A stretch of DNA of 64,000 nt from Streptomyces sp. V4I2 (lineage in GTDB: Bacteria > Actinomycetota > Actinomycetes > Streptomycetales > Streptomycetaceae), in NCBI RefSeq assembly GCF_030817655.1, contig NZ_JAUSZM010000003.1:7192001-7256000 (forward strand). Reading direction: 5' to 3'. Below are positions 25,140 through 33,625 of the stretch, one piece after another. The notes under the pieces are model-generated. The model was not told the origin of the DNA. It worked only from the letters and a program-made list of their open reading frames with translations, and did no database searches. Both the position numbers and the translations under genes were made by a program. How positions within the stretch are numbered: position 1 is the stretch's first letter; every line of letters begins with the position of its first letter.

Positions 25140-25640
25140 TCAGGCGGCGTGGCAGAGCACCGCGGGGCCGGCCGGGGCCGCGGCGCGGGCCACGGTCGCG
25201 GGCACGGGACGGGCGGTGCGGACGGTGGCCGCGGTCTGCGGGCGGTTCCGCGCGAAGACGACGAGGCGCAGCATCGCGAACCGCGCGACACCGGCGAGTG
25301 CGGAGGCGGACAGGTAGACGACCTGCTCGAGCACCGCACCGGGCGCCGCCACCAGCTGCTGCAGGACAAGCATCGCCACGCAGGTCACCGCGTAGGCGGC
25401 CGCCGCGGACCCGGCCGACTGCGCATGCTGGCGCCATGTCGCGCGCTCGCCCGCGCCGAAGGTGAAGCGTGCGTGCAGCTCGGTGGCGAGGAGCGTGGAG
25501 ACCAGGTTGATCAGGGCGTTGGCCAGGACCCAGGGAATCCAGGAGGCGAGGGCCGCCACGGCGAAGCCGGAGGCGAGCCCCACCCCGCCGCCGCATAGCA
25601 CGGCCTTGCGGGAAGCCGCCGCGCAGGCCGCTTCTCGCAT
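25140..25640 (-). CDS. GtrA-like four-helix membrane protein
   Basis: The 166-residue protein has four predicted helices and the two GtrA-family half motifs: NALINLVSTLLATELHARFTF in the first half and LAGVARFAMLRLVVF in the second. GtrA proteins are linked to translocation of lipid-linked sugars. The start ATG 25638-25640 is tentative: the sequence just upstream codes well on the opposite strand, so the true 5' end of the gene may have been replaced by recombination. No glycosyltransferase gene is adjacent. Confidence 0.6.
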   Translation of the reverse strand: MREAACAAASRKAVLCGGGVGLASGFAVAALASWIPWVLANALINLVSTLLATELHARFTFGAGERATWRQHAQSAGSAAAAYAVTCVAMLVLQQLVAAPGAVLEQVVYLSASALAGVARFAMLRLVVFARNRPQTAATVRTARPVPATVARAAAPAGPAVLCHAA

Positions 25641-25800
25641 CGCCGGAGCCGACAAGGCGTTTGAGGACGCACGCACACGCTTGGAGGAAGTCCTGAAGCA
25701 GGCCGCCGGAATCCGGTCGTCGCTCCCGGTGGGTCTCGCGACGCCGCCGGATGCGATCAGGACCCTCAGCAGTCGCGCGACCCACCGGACGCGCCTATCC
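25622..25800 (+). pseudogene. Gene fragment opposite the GtrA 5' end
   Basis: About 55 codons read well on the plus strand (GADKAFEDARTRLEEVLKQAAG, an amphipathic helix, then IRSSLPVGLATPPDAIRTLSSR) with strongly GC-rich third positions, but the frame has no sensible start on the upstream side, where it runs into the antisense of GtrA. It looks like the tail of an unrelated coiled-coil gene left by a rearrangement. Confidence 0.3.
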
Positions 25801-26019
25801 GCGCCGCTGTGCTGCGGCGGCGTGCCGTGACCCGGGCCGGGCAGGTGAGGCTGGAGGGTGAGAGCGGGGGTTGGGGAACAAGGTGAGGGCGCGCACGGTC
25901 GACGGTGTGTGGCCCCCGGTGGGTCGGCGCTGTCGAGAGGTCCGCATACTCGGTGATCGTTGCGGTGCCGTGCGTGCGGTGACTGCTTTGACCGGTGCAC
26001 TGGGCAGGCAGGAAGGCTG
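25801..26019. other. Upstream region of the APC permease gene
   Basis: G-rich non-coding sequence between the gene fragment and the permease start. I looked for a ydaO-type cyclic-di-AMP riboswitch, which often precedes potassium transporters in Streptomyces, and saw none of its conserved blocks. The only clear element is GGAAGG before the permease ATG. Confidence 0.3.
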
Positions 26020-28011
26020 ATGGGGGATATGAAGGACGCGAACGAACTTGCCGTGCCGGAAGTGGTGGACAGTCCCGCTCTTCGGGAGCAGCCGAGCGGC
26101 AGTCTGGCGCGGTGGTTGCTGCGCCACCGGGTGCAGCCGGTCGGGCCGGCGGCGGGTGAGGGGCATACCGAGCCGCATGCCTGGTGGAAGGTGATGTGCC
26201 TGACGGGCGTGGACTACTTCTCCAGCCTGGCCTATGTGCCGGCGATCGCGGCGCTTGCGGCCGGGGCGGTGTCGCCGTTGGCGACGTTGCTGATCGTGGC
26301 GTTGACGCTGGTGGGGATGCTGCCGATGTATCGGCGGGTGGCTCGGGAGAGTCCGCACGGCGCCGGGTCGGTGGCGATGCTGGAGGATCTGCTGCCGTTT
26401 TGGCGGGGCAAGCTGTTCGTGCTGGTCCTGCTCGGCTTTGTGGCCACGTCGTGGATCATCACGATCACCTTGTCCGCGGCGGACGCCTCCGTCCACATGG
26501 TGGAAAACCCCTACCTGCCCCATGCCCTGCACGGTCATGAGGTCGCCATCACGGTGGCGTTGTTGCTGGTGCTCGGAGGGGTGTTCCTGCTCGGGTTCAG
26601 CGAAGCGGTCACTGTGGCCATCCCGCTGGTCGCGGTCTTCCTGGTCCTCAACGCCGTGGTTATCGCCGTTGGGCTGGTGGATGTGTTCACCACGCCGGGG
26701 GCGTGGTCGGCGTGGACGGACGCGCTTGGCGAGGGCGGAGGCGGGTTCGGCGATCTGGCGGGGCCGGCGCTGGTGGCGTTTCCGCTGCTGGTGCTGGGGC
26801 TGTCCGGCTTCGAGACCGGGGTGAGCATGATGCCGCTGGTGTCCGCCGACGGCGCCGATCCCGAGCAGCGGCTGCGCTCGCGGATCCGCAACACCCGCAG
26901 GCTGCTGACCACCGCCGCGCTCATCATGAGCGTCTACCTGCTGTCCGCGAGCTTCGTGACCACCGTCCTCATCCCGCACAAGGAGTTCGAGCCCGGTGGC
27001 GGGGCCAATGGCCGGGCCCTGGCCTGGCTGGCGCACGAGAACGTCGGGGAGGCGTTCGGGACCGTCTACGACGTCAGCACCATCTTGATCCTTTGGTTCG
27101 CGGGCGCCTCCGCGATGGCGGGGCTGGTCAACATCGTCCCGCGATACCTGCCCGATTACGGCATGGCCCCGGAGTGGGGACGCGCGGTACGCCCCGTCGT
27201 GATCGTCTACACCGTCCTCTGTGTCCTCATCACCATTGCGTTCGACGCCGACGTCGACGCCCAGGCCGGCGCCTACGCCACCGGCATCCTGGCCATGATG
27301 GTCTCCGGCGCCTTCGCGGTCACCGTCTCGGTCGTACGCCGCCGCCGGCGCGCGACCGCCACAGGCTTCGCACTGCTCGCCGCGGTCCTGCTCTACGCCC
27401 TGGTGGCCAACATCGTCGACAAGCCCGACGGCATCGCCATCTCCGGCATGTTCATCTCCGGCATCATCGCCGTGTCGCTGATCTCCCGGGTCTCGCGCAC
27501 CACCGAACTGCGCGCCGACCGCATCGTCTTCGACCCGGCCGCCCGCCGGTTCATCACCGACACCCTCGCCCACGACAACTCCATCAACATCATCGCCAAC
27601 CGGCGTGAGGCCGGCGACGGCGCCGAGTACTCCGGCAAGGAGCGCGAGCAGCGCGGCAGCAACCCGGTGCCCGCCCCGGCCGATGTGCTGTTCGTGGAAA
27701 TCGACGTGGTCGACCCGTCCGACTTCAGCGAAGTCCTCGCGGTACGCGGCGTCGAGGTCGACGGCTACCGCATCCTGCGCGCCGAGGCACCGGCCGCACC
27801 GAACGCGATCGCTGCGATCCTGCTCGCCCTGCGCGACGCCACCGGCGTGCAGCCGCACTGCTACTTCGCGTGGGCCGAAGGCAGCCCCTTGATGCACATG
27901 TTCCGCTACTTCCTGCTCGGCCGAGGCGACACCGCTCCGGTCACCCGCGAGATCATCCGCAGCAACGAACCCGACCCCGACCGCCGCCCCGGCATCCACG
28001 TCGGCGGCTGA
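26020..28011 (+). CDS. APC-superfamily permease with cytoplasmic C-terminal domain
   Basis: The 663-residue protein has about twelve membrane helices (roughly 55-500), beginning with the conserved VDYFSSLAYVPAIAALAAG and containing GLSGFETGVSMMPLV. It is followed by a soluble C-terminal domain of about 150 residues (LFVEIDVVDPSDFSEVLAVRGVEVDGY). It belongs to the amino acid-polyamine-organocation superfamily; related proteins transport amino acids or potassium. Nearness to the kdp locus and to the remnant of another K+-type permease makes an ion role possible but unproven. Start ATG 26020 with GGAAGG. Confidence 0.8.
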   Translation: MGDMKDANELAVPEVVDSPALREQPSGSLARWLLRHRVQPVGPAAGEGHTEPHAWWKVMCLTGVDYFSSLAYVPAIAALAAGAVSPLATLLIVALTLVGMLPMYRRVARESPHGAGSVAMLEDLLPFWRGKLFVLVLLGFVATSWIITITLSAADASVHMVENPYLPHALHGHEVAITVALLLVLGGVFLLGFSEAVTVAIPLVAVFLVLNAVVIAVGLVDVFTTPGAWSAWTDALGEGGGGFGDLAGPALVAFPLLVLGLSGFETGVSMMPLVSADGADPEQRLRSRIRNTRRLLTTAALIMSVYLLSASFVTTVLIPHKEFEPGGGANGRALAWLAHENVGEAFGTVYDVSTILILWFAGASAMAGLVNIVPRYLPDYGMAPEWGRAVRPVVIVYTVLCVLITIAFDADVDAQAGAYATGILAMMVSGAFAVTVSVVRRRRRATATGFALLAAVLLYALVANIVDKPDGIAISGMFISGIIAVSLISRVSRTTELRADRIVFDPAARRFITDTLAHDNSINIIANRREAGDGAEYSGKEREQRGSNPVPAPADVLFVEIDVVDPSDFSEVLAVRGVEVDGYRILRAEAPAAPNAIAAILLALRDATGVQPHCYFAWAEGSPLMHMFRYFLLGRGDTAPVTREIIRSNEPDPDRRPGIHVGG

Positions 28012-28540
28012 CCCCGCGCCCCGTCCGGCGAGGACGACGAAGGCGCGGGCGAGGCCGCGAGGGCCGCGAGCTGGGCGTGCCGCCGATGTGGGCCACCGAC
28101 TGGGCCCGCGCCGTACGCACGCGGTCGGTGGGGGCCATCGGTGTGCTCCTGACGTGCGGCTCGGCGCGCGGATCCGGCCATCACGCGGACGGCGGGGGTC
28201 AGCGTATGCATCCAGTGATCCACAGGCCCAGGGTGGTGCGCACGCTGAGAGGAACGTCTCCGCCGGTCCTTGCCGCCCATTGTCGCCATCGGGAGCGGGT
28301 TGGGCAGGTCGAGATGACGAGAGCAGGAAGCGGATGCGAAGTCACAGGTCGTACGACGTCTCGCGGACCGTCGTATGCGAAGGTGACGCGGACGAGGAGC
28401 AGACGCGCCTATGGCGGCGCGGGCTGCCAGGTGAGGGAGCCTTCTGTGCGGCTGCTGTCAGGGTTCGGTCCGTAGGTGCCGCCCAGCCGAGACTGCTGGG
28501 CCCGCGTCCGCGGCTGGCCGAATTCGCTGAAGCGTGCGGG
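28012..28540. other. Stretch without a recognisable gene
   Basis: About 530 bp in which no frame on either strand shows consistent coding character, a start with a ribosome site, or a known motif. It is probably decayed accessory DNA. Confidence 0.5.
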
Positions 28541-28660
28541 TCAGCGTTCGGCGCCCCGCTTGAAGGTCGAACGGGCCCACCGGTAGCCGATCAGCCCCGA
28601 GCCGGCGCACCAGGCGAGAGCCGTCCACGCGTCGTTTGCTGATCCATTCCGCACGCAGTC
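28541..28660 (-). pseudogene. C-terminal remnant of an ABC-2 type permease
   Basis: The last ~35 codons before a TGA at 28541-28543 read NDAWTALAWCAGSGLIGY then RWARSTFKRGAER, a good match to the last membrane helix and basic tail of DrrB-like ABC exporter permeases. Nothing upstream in the frame is recognisable. The MerR gene immediately upstream on the same strand may once have controlled this exporter. Confidence 0.4.
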
Positions 28661-28686
28661 TGGACCGTGCGTCCGGACACGTCGAG

Positions 28687-29418
28687 TCACGCGTCCCGTT
28701 GTGCCCGAATGAGCGTGTCGAGTCGCTGCCATGCCGGGGATGAGGCGTTGACCGTGCCCTGGATGAGGGCGGGGATCGCGGAGGCCGCATCCAGCTCGGG
28801 CGGTTCGTCGGGTCCGTAGCGGTCCCGGGTCGCCTCGGTGATCCGGCGGGCGAGGTCGTCGATGCGGGGATCGTCGGCGTCGAGATCGTGCGCGTGGTCG
28901 TAGTCGAGGAAGAGCTGCCGTAGCGCTGGGTCGGCCAGGGTCTCGGCCTGGTCGTGAAACAGGGTGATCGCGCGGTCCGGGTAGGTGGCGAACACGAGGA
29001 TCCACAGGTCGCGTTGGAGGTCCACCCAACGAGGGGTGAATCCCCAGCGGGCCAGGTCCTCCAGATGGGCACCGACCTCGGTGGGCAGCGGCGCCAGCTG
29101 CCCGGCGGCGAGCCGGCGCAGGCGCCCCTGAGTTGCCCGCAGGCCACGGATGCGGGCGGTGAGCTCGTCGTCGATCTCGCGCAGCGCCTCCTGGAACTCC
29201 TCGTCGGTCGCGGATCTCAGGCCCCGGATACGGGCCAGGGGGACGCCGGCTTCGGCAAGCGTGCGGATCTTGATCAGGGCGATGGCGTCGTCCGCGCCGT
29301 ATCGCCGGTAGCCGGACGCATCGCGGTCGGGCTCGGGGAGCAGGCCTTTGGCGTGGTAGACGCGGATGGTCTTGACCGACACTCCGACGTACCTTGCCAG
29401 TTGCCCGATGGTGATCAC
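28687..29418 (-). CDS. MerR-family transcriptional regulator
   Basis: The 243-residue protein starts at GTG 29416-29418 (GGGAC eight bases upstream). The N-terminal winged helix-turn-helix is typical: ITIGQLARYVGVSVKTIRVYH, then GYRRYGADDAIALIKIRTLAEAG. The coiled coil follows at about 70-110, and a helical C-terminal domain with many acidic residues (about 115-240) resembles the TipA-like or helical effector region of MerR proteins that respond to hydrophobic drugs. Divergent from a 95-residue gene 54 bp away, so it may also control that. Confidence 0.85.
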   Translation of the reverse strand: MITIGQLARYVGVSVKTIRVYHAKGLLPEPDRDASGYRRYGADDAIALIKIRTLAEAGVPLARIRGLRSATDEEFQEALREIDDELTARIRGLRATQGRLRRLAAGQLAPLPTEVGAHLEDLARWGFTPRWVDLQRDLWILVFATYPDRAITLFHDQAETLADPALRQLFLDYDHAHDLDADDPRIDDLARRITEATRDRYGPDEPPELDAASAIPALIQGTVNASSPAWQRLDTLIRAQRDA

Positions 29419-29472
29419 CCGGCCATCGTCCCACTTGACCCTTCCCCTGGGGCAGGGTTGCAGCATGGCGTC

Positions 29473-29760
29473 ATGGCGAACACGAGTATCGATCGGGAGA
29501 CTCTGCGCGAGCTGGCCGATGAGGGCAACGAGACCGCTTTGGACCGGCTGGCCGACCTCGCCGACGCGGCCGGCGACCTCGGGGAGCTAAGCGAGCTGTT
29601 GGACGAGGGATCCATGCACGCCGGGTTCCTGCTCACGCGACGCGCGGTGGCGGCCGGCGACCTGCGCGAGCTGCAACGGATCTCCGACGCCGGGTACGAT
29701 GAGGCCGGAAGGGAGCTGGACCGGCTGTTGAAGGCACCAGCCGACGGGCAGCGGGACTGA
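29473..29760 (+). CDS. Small helical-repeat protein
   Basis: The 95-residue acidic protein has three or four short helix pairs with ALDRLADLADAAGDLGELSELLDEG-like spacing that recalls Sel1 or ankyrin-type repeats. No catalytic motif. Divergent from the MerR gene. Similar small proteins occur singly in actinobacteria without assigned function. The start at ATG 29473 is the first reasonable one. Confidence 0.55.
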   Translation: MANTSIDRETLRELADEGNETALDRLADLADAAGDLGELSELLDEGSMHAGFLLTRRAVAAGDLRELQRISDAGYDEAGRELDRLLKAPADGQRD

Positions 29761-30117
29761 GGATCCGAGCGGCCTTGCCGTGGGGTTCCAGGCCGTGGCC
29801 ATCGGGTTCGGCTCGCCGCTGGCGTGCTCGGGCCAGAGTGTTCGGCATGGCCGAACCGGTGCGCGTGGGCGATAGGGCCGGCGCCTGCTGCGGATCATCC
29901 GCCGCGGCACCGGTTGGGTGGTCAGCGGGCGCTCAGATGGTGCTGCTGCCCGCCCAGGGCATGGTGGTGGCGAGCATCGCCGGGCTACGTTCACTGAGCG
30001 ACGGCCGGTCCGCGACGCCACTGATGCGGTGTTCATCGCACACGCCCCCTGCGTGAACTTGGTGGCCGCCACGAGGGCGAGCACGAGGCCGGTGACCGCG
30101 CAGATGAGCGGCTGCTC
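29761..30117. other. Stretch without a recognisable gene
   Basis: About 360 bp between the small helical protein and the tail of a pseudogene. No frame is convincing. It probably contains worn-out coding DNA. Confidence 0.45.
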
Positions 30118-30653
30118 TCACTCCAGACCGGAAACCTTGAACACCGTCAACGCCGTCTCCCGGTCGATCCGCTGCGACAGCCGCAGCAGCGTGATCGTCC
30201 CGCACGTCAGTGATCCGCTGTTGGCGGAGACGCGCGCGTCCTCGTTGAGGCGGTGCCACAGCGGTGGGTTGGCGATCAGAACGCGGGGGTCGATTTCGAG
30301 CCGCCCGCCGAACGTGTCGCGCAGTACGAGCCGCTGTCCGACACCGTTCAGGCACTGGACGGACATCAGGTGGTCGGTGTGGATCCGCCGCTCCCGCAGC
30401 AGCCCGCGCGAGCCACCCGAGGCGGGAACAGCACCAGGAAGAACAGGACGGCGAGGGCGGCCCAGAGCGCGCCGCGCCAGAGTGTGAAGCTGCCGGCGAC
30501 CCAGTCGATCACCAGCAGGAGGCTGAGGAGAACGGCTGAGCAGTGGCTCGAGCTGCGTAGGTCCGCGGCCCAAAGGTGGTCGTATGCCGCTTCGGAGGGC
30601 TGGTGCGCGAGAGTGCTGACCGTGTCGTCTCGCGCATCGTCGGGGTGTCTCAT
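30118..30653 (-). pseudogene. Conserved membrane protein, frameshifted
   Basis: From ATG 30651-30653 one frame gives MRHPDDARDD, two hydrophobic helices (CSAVLLSLLLVIDWVAG and ALWAALAVLFFLVLFPP) and then leaves the family pattern near 30420. The remainder (GLLRERRIHTDHLMS, then RLVLRDTFGGRLEIDPRVL and FKVSGLE) is in another frame down to 30118. Joined, they give a small membrane protein with a cytoplasmic beta-rich tail that is common in Streptomyces and has no known role. A small deletion around 30405-30430 explains the break. Confidence 0.65.
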
Positions 30654-30683
30654 GGCGCTGACGCTAGGCACCGAGACGGCCGA

Positions 30684-31540
30684 CGCCGGTTGAAGCTGCT
30701 GGCCCGCGACAACTACCTGCCGCACGTGTTCGCACTGAAGGCCGACCGCCAGGTCCACCGCCACGGCGTCCTCGCGCTGGCGGCCGTATCGGCCGGGCTG
30801 CTGGTCTTTTCCGGCGGCAACACGAACACCCTTGTTCCGCTGTTCGCCATCGGCGTCTTCGTCGGCTTCACCATCGCCCAGGTCGGCATGGTCCGGCACT
30901 GGCGCGGCGAGCGAGGGAAGGGATGGCACGGCAAGACGGTGCTGAACGGCCTGGGCGCGGTCCTCACGGGGTGTCGGCCGGCGTGGTCACAGTGACCAAG
31001 TTCGAGGAGGGGGCCTGGGTGCTCGTCATCGCCCTGCCGCTGCTGGTCGCCGCATTCGAGGCGGTGCACCGGGCGTACACGCGAATCGGCGAGCGGCTCG
31101 GCCTGGGCCGTATCCCGGAACCGCCGCACCGAGACCGATCCGTTGTGATCGTCCCGGTGTCCAATCTGTCCCTGCTGACCTGCGAAGCCCTGAACGCCGC
31201 CACCTCGCTCGGCGACGAGGTGCACGCGGTCACCGTCTGTCATCCGGACGCCGAGGACCGGGCACAGACCGCCACAATGGAACGGGACTGGGCCCAGTGG
31301 AATCCAGGCGTGCCGCTGGTCCGAATCGCCTCCGAGCACCGCGCCCTCGGCCGCCCGATCGCCGCGTACGTACGAGGGATCGCCGGCCCCGGCACCCGCG
31401 TCACGGTCCTGATCCCCGAGGCCGAGCCCGACCGACTATGGCAGCGGATGCTACAGAACCAGCGGGGCGCGGTCGTCGCGCATGCCGTACGCCGGGACAC
31501 GGACGCGGTGATCTGCCGGCTGCGGTTCCGCACCTCCTGA
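30684..31540 (+). pseudogene. KimA-like APC potassium permease, C-terminal half, frameshifted
   Basis: The sequence begins abruptly with RLKLLARDNYLPHVFALKADRQV and runs through membrane helices (LALAAVSAGLLVFSGG, LVPLFAIGVFVGFTIAQVG), matching the second half of KimA-like transporters. At about 30972-30980 the frame changes: a run of Gs appears one base short, and VTVTKFEEGAWVLVIALPLL continues in the next frame through the cytoplasmic nucleotide/USP-like domain to 31540. The N-terminal half is absent. It sits directly upstream of kdp, as intact copies often do. Confidence 0.75.
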
Positions 31541-31629
31541 CCGCTGTGCCCGAACGGCCCGCACCTCACCGGTGTGGGCCGTCGGCGTTCCCTGGGAGGA
31601 GCTGGTCCGGCACCCGCGGGGGACTCCGG

Positions 31630-31678
31630 CGTATGGGTTCCGTCAAAAGCGAACGGGCCGCCGTATGGGAGGCGTCAA
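31630..31678. promoter_or_regulatory. Direct repeats before the kdp operon
   Basis: CGTATGGGTTCCGTCAA (31630-31646) and CGTATGGGAGGCGTCAA (31662-31678) match at 14 of 17 positions and start 32 bp apart, about three helical turns. They lie 76-124 bp upstream of the first kdp-linked start codon. OmpR-type regulators such as KdpE bind direct repeats, so this is a candidate KdpE site. Confidence 0.45.
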
Positions 31679-31753
31679 CGGTGGTCGAATCCGGGCGACG
31701 AGGCGCTTTCCTCTAATCGTCCGTTCGATCCGAACCTCATCTAGGAGCTCGCG

Positions 31754-31837
31754 ATGGCCGACCTGGCCTTCGTCGTCACCACGATCGCGGTCTTCGCGCT
31801 GATGGCTCTCGTCGCCAAGGGGGTGACGAAGCTGTGA
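31754..31837 (+). CDS. 27-residue membrane peptide upstream of kdpF
   Basis: MADLAFVVTTIAVFALMALVAKGVTKL is split here as an N-terminal acidic cap, one hydrophobic helix (about 4-21) and a basic end. The start ATG 31754 follows AGGAG, and the stop overlaps the GTG start of kdpF (GTGA), so it is the first gene of the kdp operon. Such tiny membrane peptides are easily missed in annotation. By analogy with KdpF it could stabilise the Kdp complex, but nothing proves this. Confidence 0.65.
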   Translation: MADLAFVVTTIAVFALMALVAKGVTKL

Positions 31838-31923
31838 GTGCCGAGAACATTGTCGGCCTGATCGTGGCCGTCGCCCTGCTGGGCTATCTCATCCTCGCCC
31901 TTGTCTTCCCGGAGAGGTTCTGA
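31834..31923 (+). CDS. kdpF: Potassium-transporting ATPase subunit F
   Basis: The 29-residue single-helix protein (ENIVGLIVAVALLGYLILALVFPERF) has the typical KdpF length and the conserved C-terminal PERF. KdpF is the small lipid-like stabilising subunit of the KdpFABC potassium pump. GTG start overlapping the preceding peptide gene; kdpA follows 8 bp later. Confidence 0.9.
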   Translation: MSAENIVGLIVAVALLGYLILALVFPERF

Positions 31924-31931
31924 GCACCCCT

Positions 31932-33596
31932 ATGAGCCCCGTCCTCGCCGGTGTGCTCCAGTTGCTCGCGCTGATCGCGGCGCTGGCGCTGGCATACCGT
32001 CCGCTCGGCGACTACATGGCCCGGGTCTACTCCTCCGACGAGCACCTGCGAGTCGAGAAGTGGATCTACAAGGGCATCGGCGCCAACCCGAACACCGAGA
32101 TGCGCTGGCCCGCCTATCTGCGCGGTGTCCTCGCCTTCTCCGCGGTGAGTGTTCTCTTCCTGTACCTGCTGCAGCGCGTGCAGGGCAGGCTGCCCGGCTC
32201 GCTCGGCTTCTCCTCGATCGACCCGGACCAGGCGTTCAACACCGCCGCCTCCTTCGTGTCGAACACCAACTGGCAGTCGTACTACGGCGAACAGGCCATG
32301 GGCCACGTCGTGCAGACCGGCGGCCTGGCGGTACAGAACTTCCTCTCCGCGGCCGTCGGCATCGCCGTCGCGGTGGCGCTCGTCCGCGGCTTCGCCCGGT
32401 CCCGCACCGGTGAGCTCGGCAACTTCTGGGCCGACATGGTGCGTGGTGTCATACGCATCCTGCTGCCGCTCTCCGTGATCGCCGCGATGGTGCTCGTTGC
32501 CTGCGGTGCCATCCAGAACTTCTCCGGGATTCACTCCGTGGGTCAGTTCATGGGCGGCTCGCAGCAGTGGAACGGCGGCGCGGTCGCCTCTCAGGAGGCC
32601 ATCAAGGAGCTGGGCACCAACGGCGGCGGGTACTTCAACGCCAACAGCGCCCACCCCTTCGAGAACCCCAACGCGTTCTCCAACCTCTTCGAGATCTTCC
32701 TGATCCTGCTGATCCCGTTCGCGCTGACGCGGACCTTCGGCCGGATGGTCGGCTCGCTGCGGCAGGGTTACGCGATCCTCGCGACGATGGCGACCATCTG
32801 GGTCGGGTTCATCTGTCTGATGTGGTGGACCGAGTTCGCCCATCACGGCCCGGCGTTCGAGATCGCGGGCGGGGCGATGGAGGGCAAGGAGACCCGGTTC
32901 GGCATCGGCGCCTCGTCGATCTTCTCGATCTCCACGACGCTGACCTCGACCGGTGCGGTGGACTCCTTCCACTCGTCCAACACAGGCCTTGGCGGCGGGC
33001 TGAATCTGCTGGGCATGCAGCTCGGCGAGATCGCGCCCGGCGGTGTCGGCTCCGGCCTCTACGGGATGCTGATCATGGCGATCATCGCGGTGTTCATCGC
33101 CGGCCTGATGGTCGGCCGCACGCCCGAGTACCTGGGCAAGAAGATCGGCACGAGCCAGATCAAGTTCGCGGCCTGCTACATCCTCATCACCCCTGCGCTG
33201 GTGCTCATCTTCACCGCCGCGGCGATGGCGCTGCCGACTCCGGGCCACTCGATGACCAACTCGGGCGCGCATGGTTTCTCCGAGATCCTGTACGCGTACA
33301 CCTCGGGCGCCAACAACAACGGCTCGGCCTTCGCCGGTCTGAACGCGGACACGCAGTGGTTCAACACCACGATCGGCATCGTGATGCTGCTCGGGCGTTT
33401 CCTGCCGATGGTGTTCGTGCTGGCGCTGGCCGGCTCGCTGGCCGAGCAGAAGCCGGTGCCGGCCACCGCGGGCACGCTGCGCACCGAGAAGCCGCTGTTC
33501 ACCGGGCTGTTGGTGGGCGCGATCCTGATCATCACGGGTCTGACCTACTTCCCGGCGCTGGCGCTGGGACCGCTGGCCGAGGGGCTGGCGTCATGA
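31932..33596 (+). CDS. kdpA: Potassium-transporting ATPase, K+-channel-like subunit A
   Basis: The 554-residue membrane protein has about ten helices and the four selectivity-filter-like loops of the SKT family, including FNTAASFVSNTNWQSYYGE, GTNGGGYFNANSAHPFENP, SSTGAVDSFHSS-like and SGANNNGSAFAGL. It binds and conducts K+ to the KdpB pump. The length is normal. Its stop overlaps the first possible kdpB start in ATGA. Ribosome site: GGAGAGG at a slightly long distance. Confidence 0.95.
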   Translation: MSPVLAGVLQLLALIAALALAYRPLGDYMARVYSSDEHLRVEKWIYKGIGANPNTEMRWPAYLRGVLAFSAVSVLFLYLLQRVQGRLPGSLGFSSIDPDQAFNTAASFVSNTNWQSYYGEQAMGHVVQTGGLAVQNFLSAAVGIAVAVALVRGFARSRTGELGNFWADMVRGVIRILLPLSVIAAMVLVACGAIQNFSGIHSVGQFMGGSQQWNGGAVASQEAIKELGTNGGGYFNANSAHPFENPNAFSNLFEIFLILLIPFALTRTFGRMVGSLRQGYAILATMATIWVGFICLMWWTEFAHHGPAFEIAGGAMEGKETRFGIGASSIFSISTTLTSTGAVDSFHSSNTGLGGGLNLLGMQLGEIAPGGVGSGLYGMLIMAIIAVFIAGLMVGRTPEYLGKKIGTSQIKFAACYILITPALVLIFTAAAMALPTPGHSMTNSGAHGFSEILYAYTSGANNNGSAFAGLNADTQWFNTTIGIVMLLGRFLPMVFVLALAGSLAEQKPVPATAGTLRTEKPLFTGLLVGAILIITGLTYFPALALGPLAEGLAS

Positions 33597-33625
33597 CCAC
33601 CGACGTAACGAATCAAGAGGACTCG

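Noticed and set aside
25830..26019. A cyclic-di-AMP (ydaO) riboswitch before the APC permease
   Set aside because: None of the conserved blocks of that riboswitch is visible in the upstream sequence.
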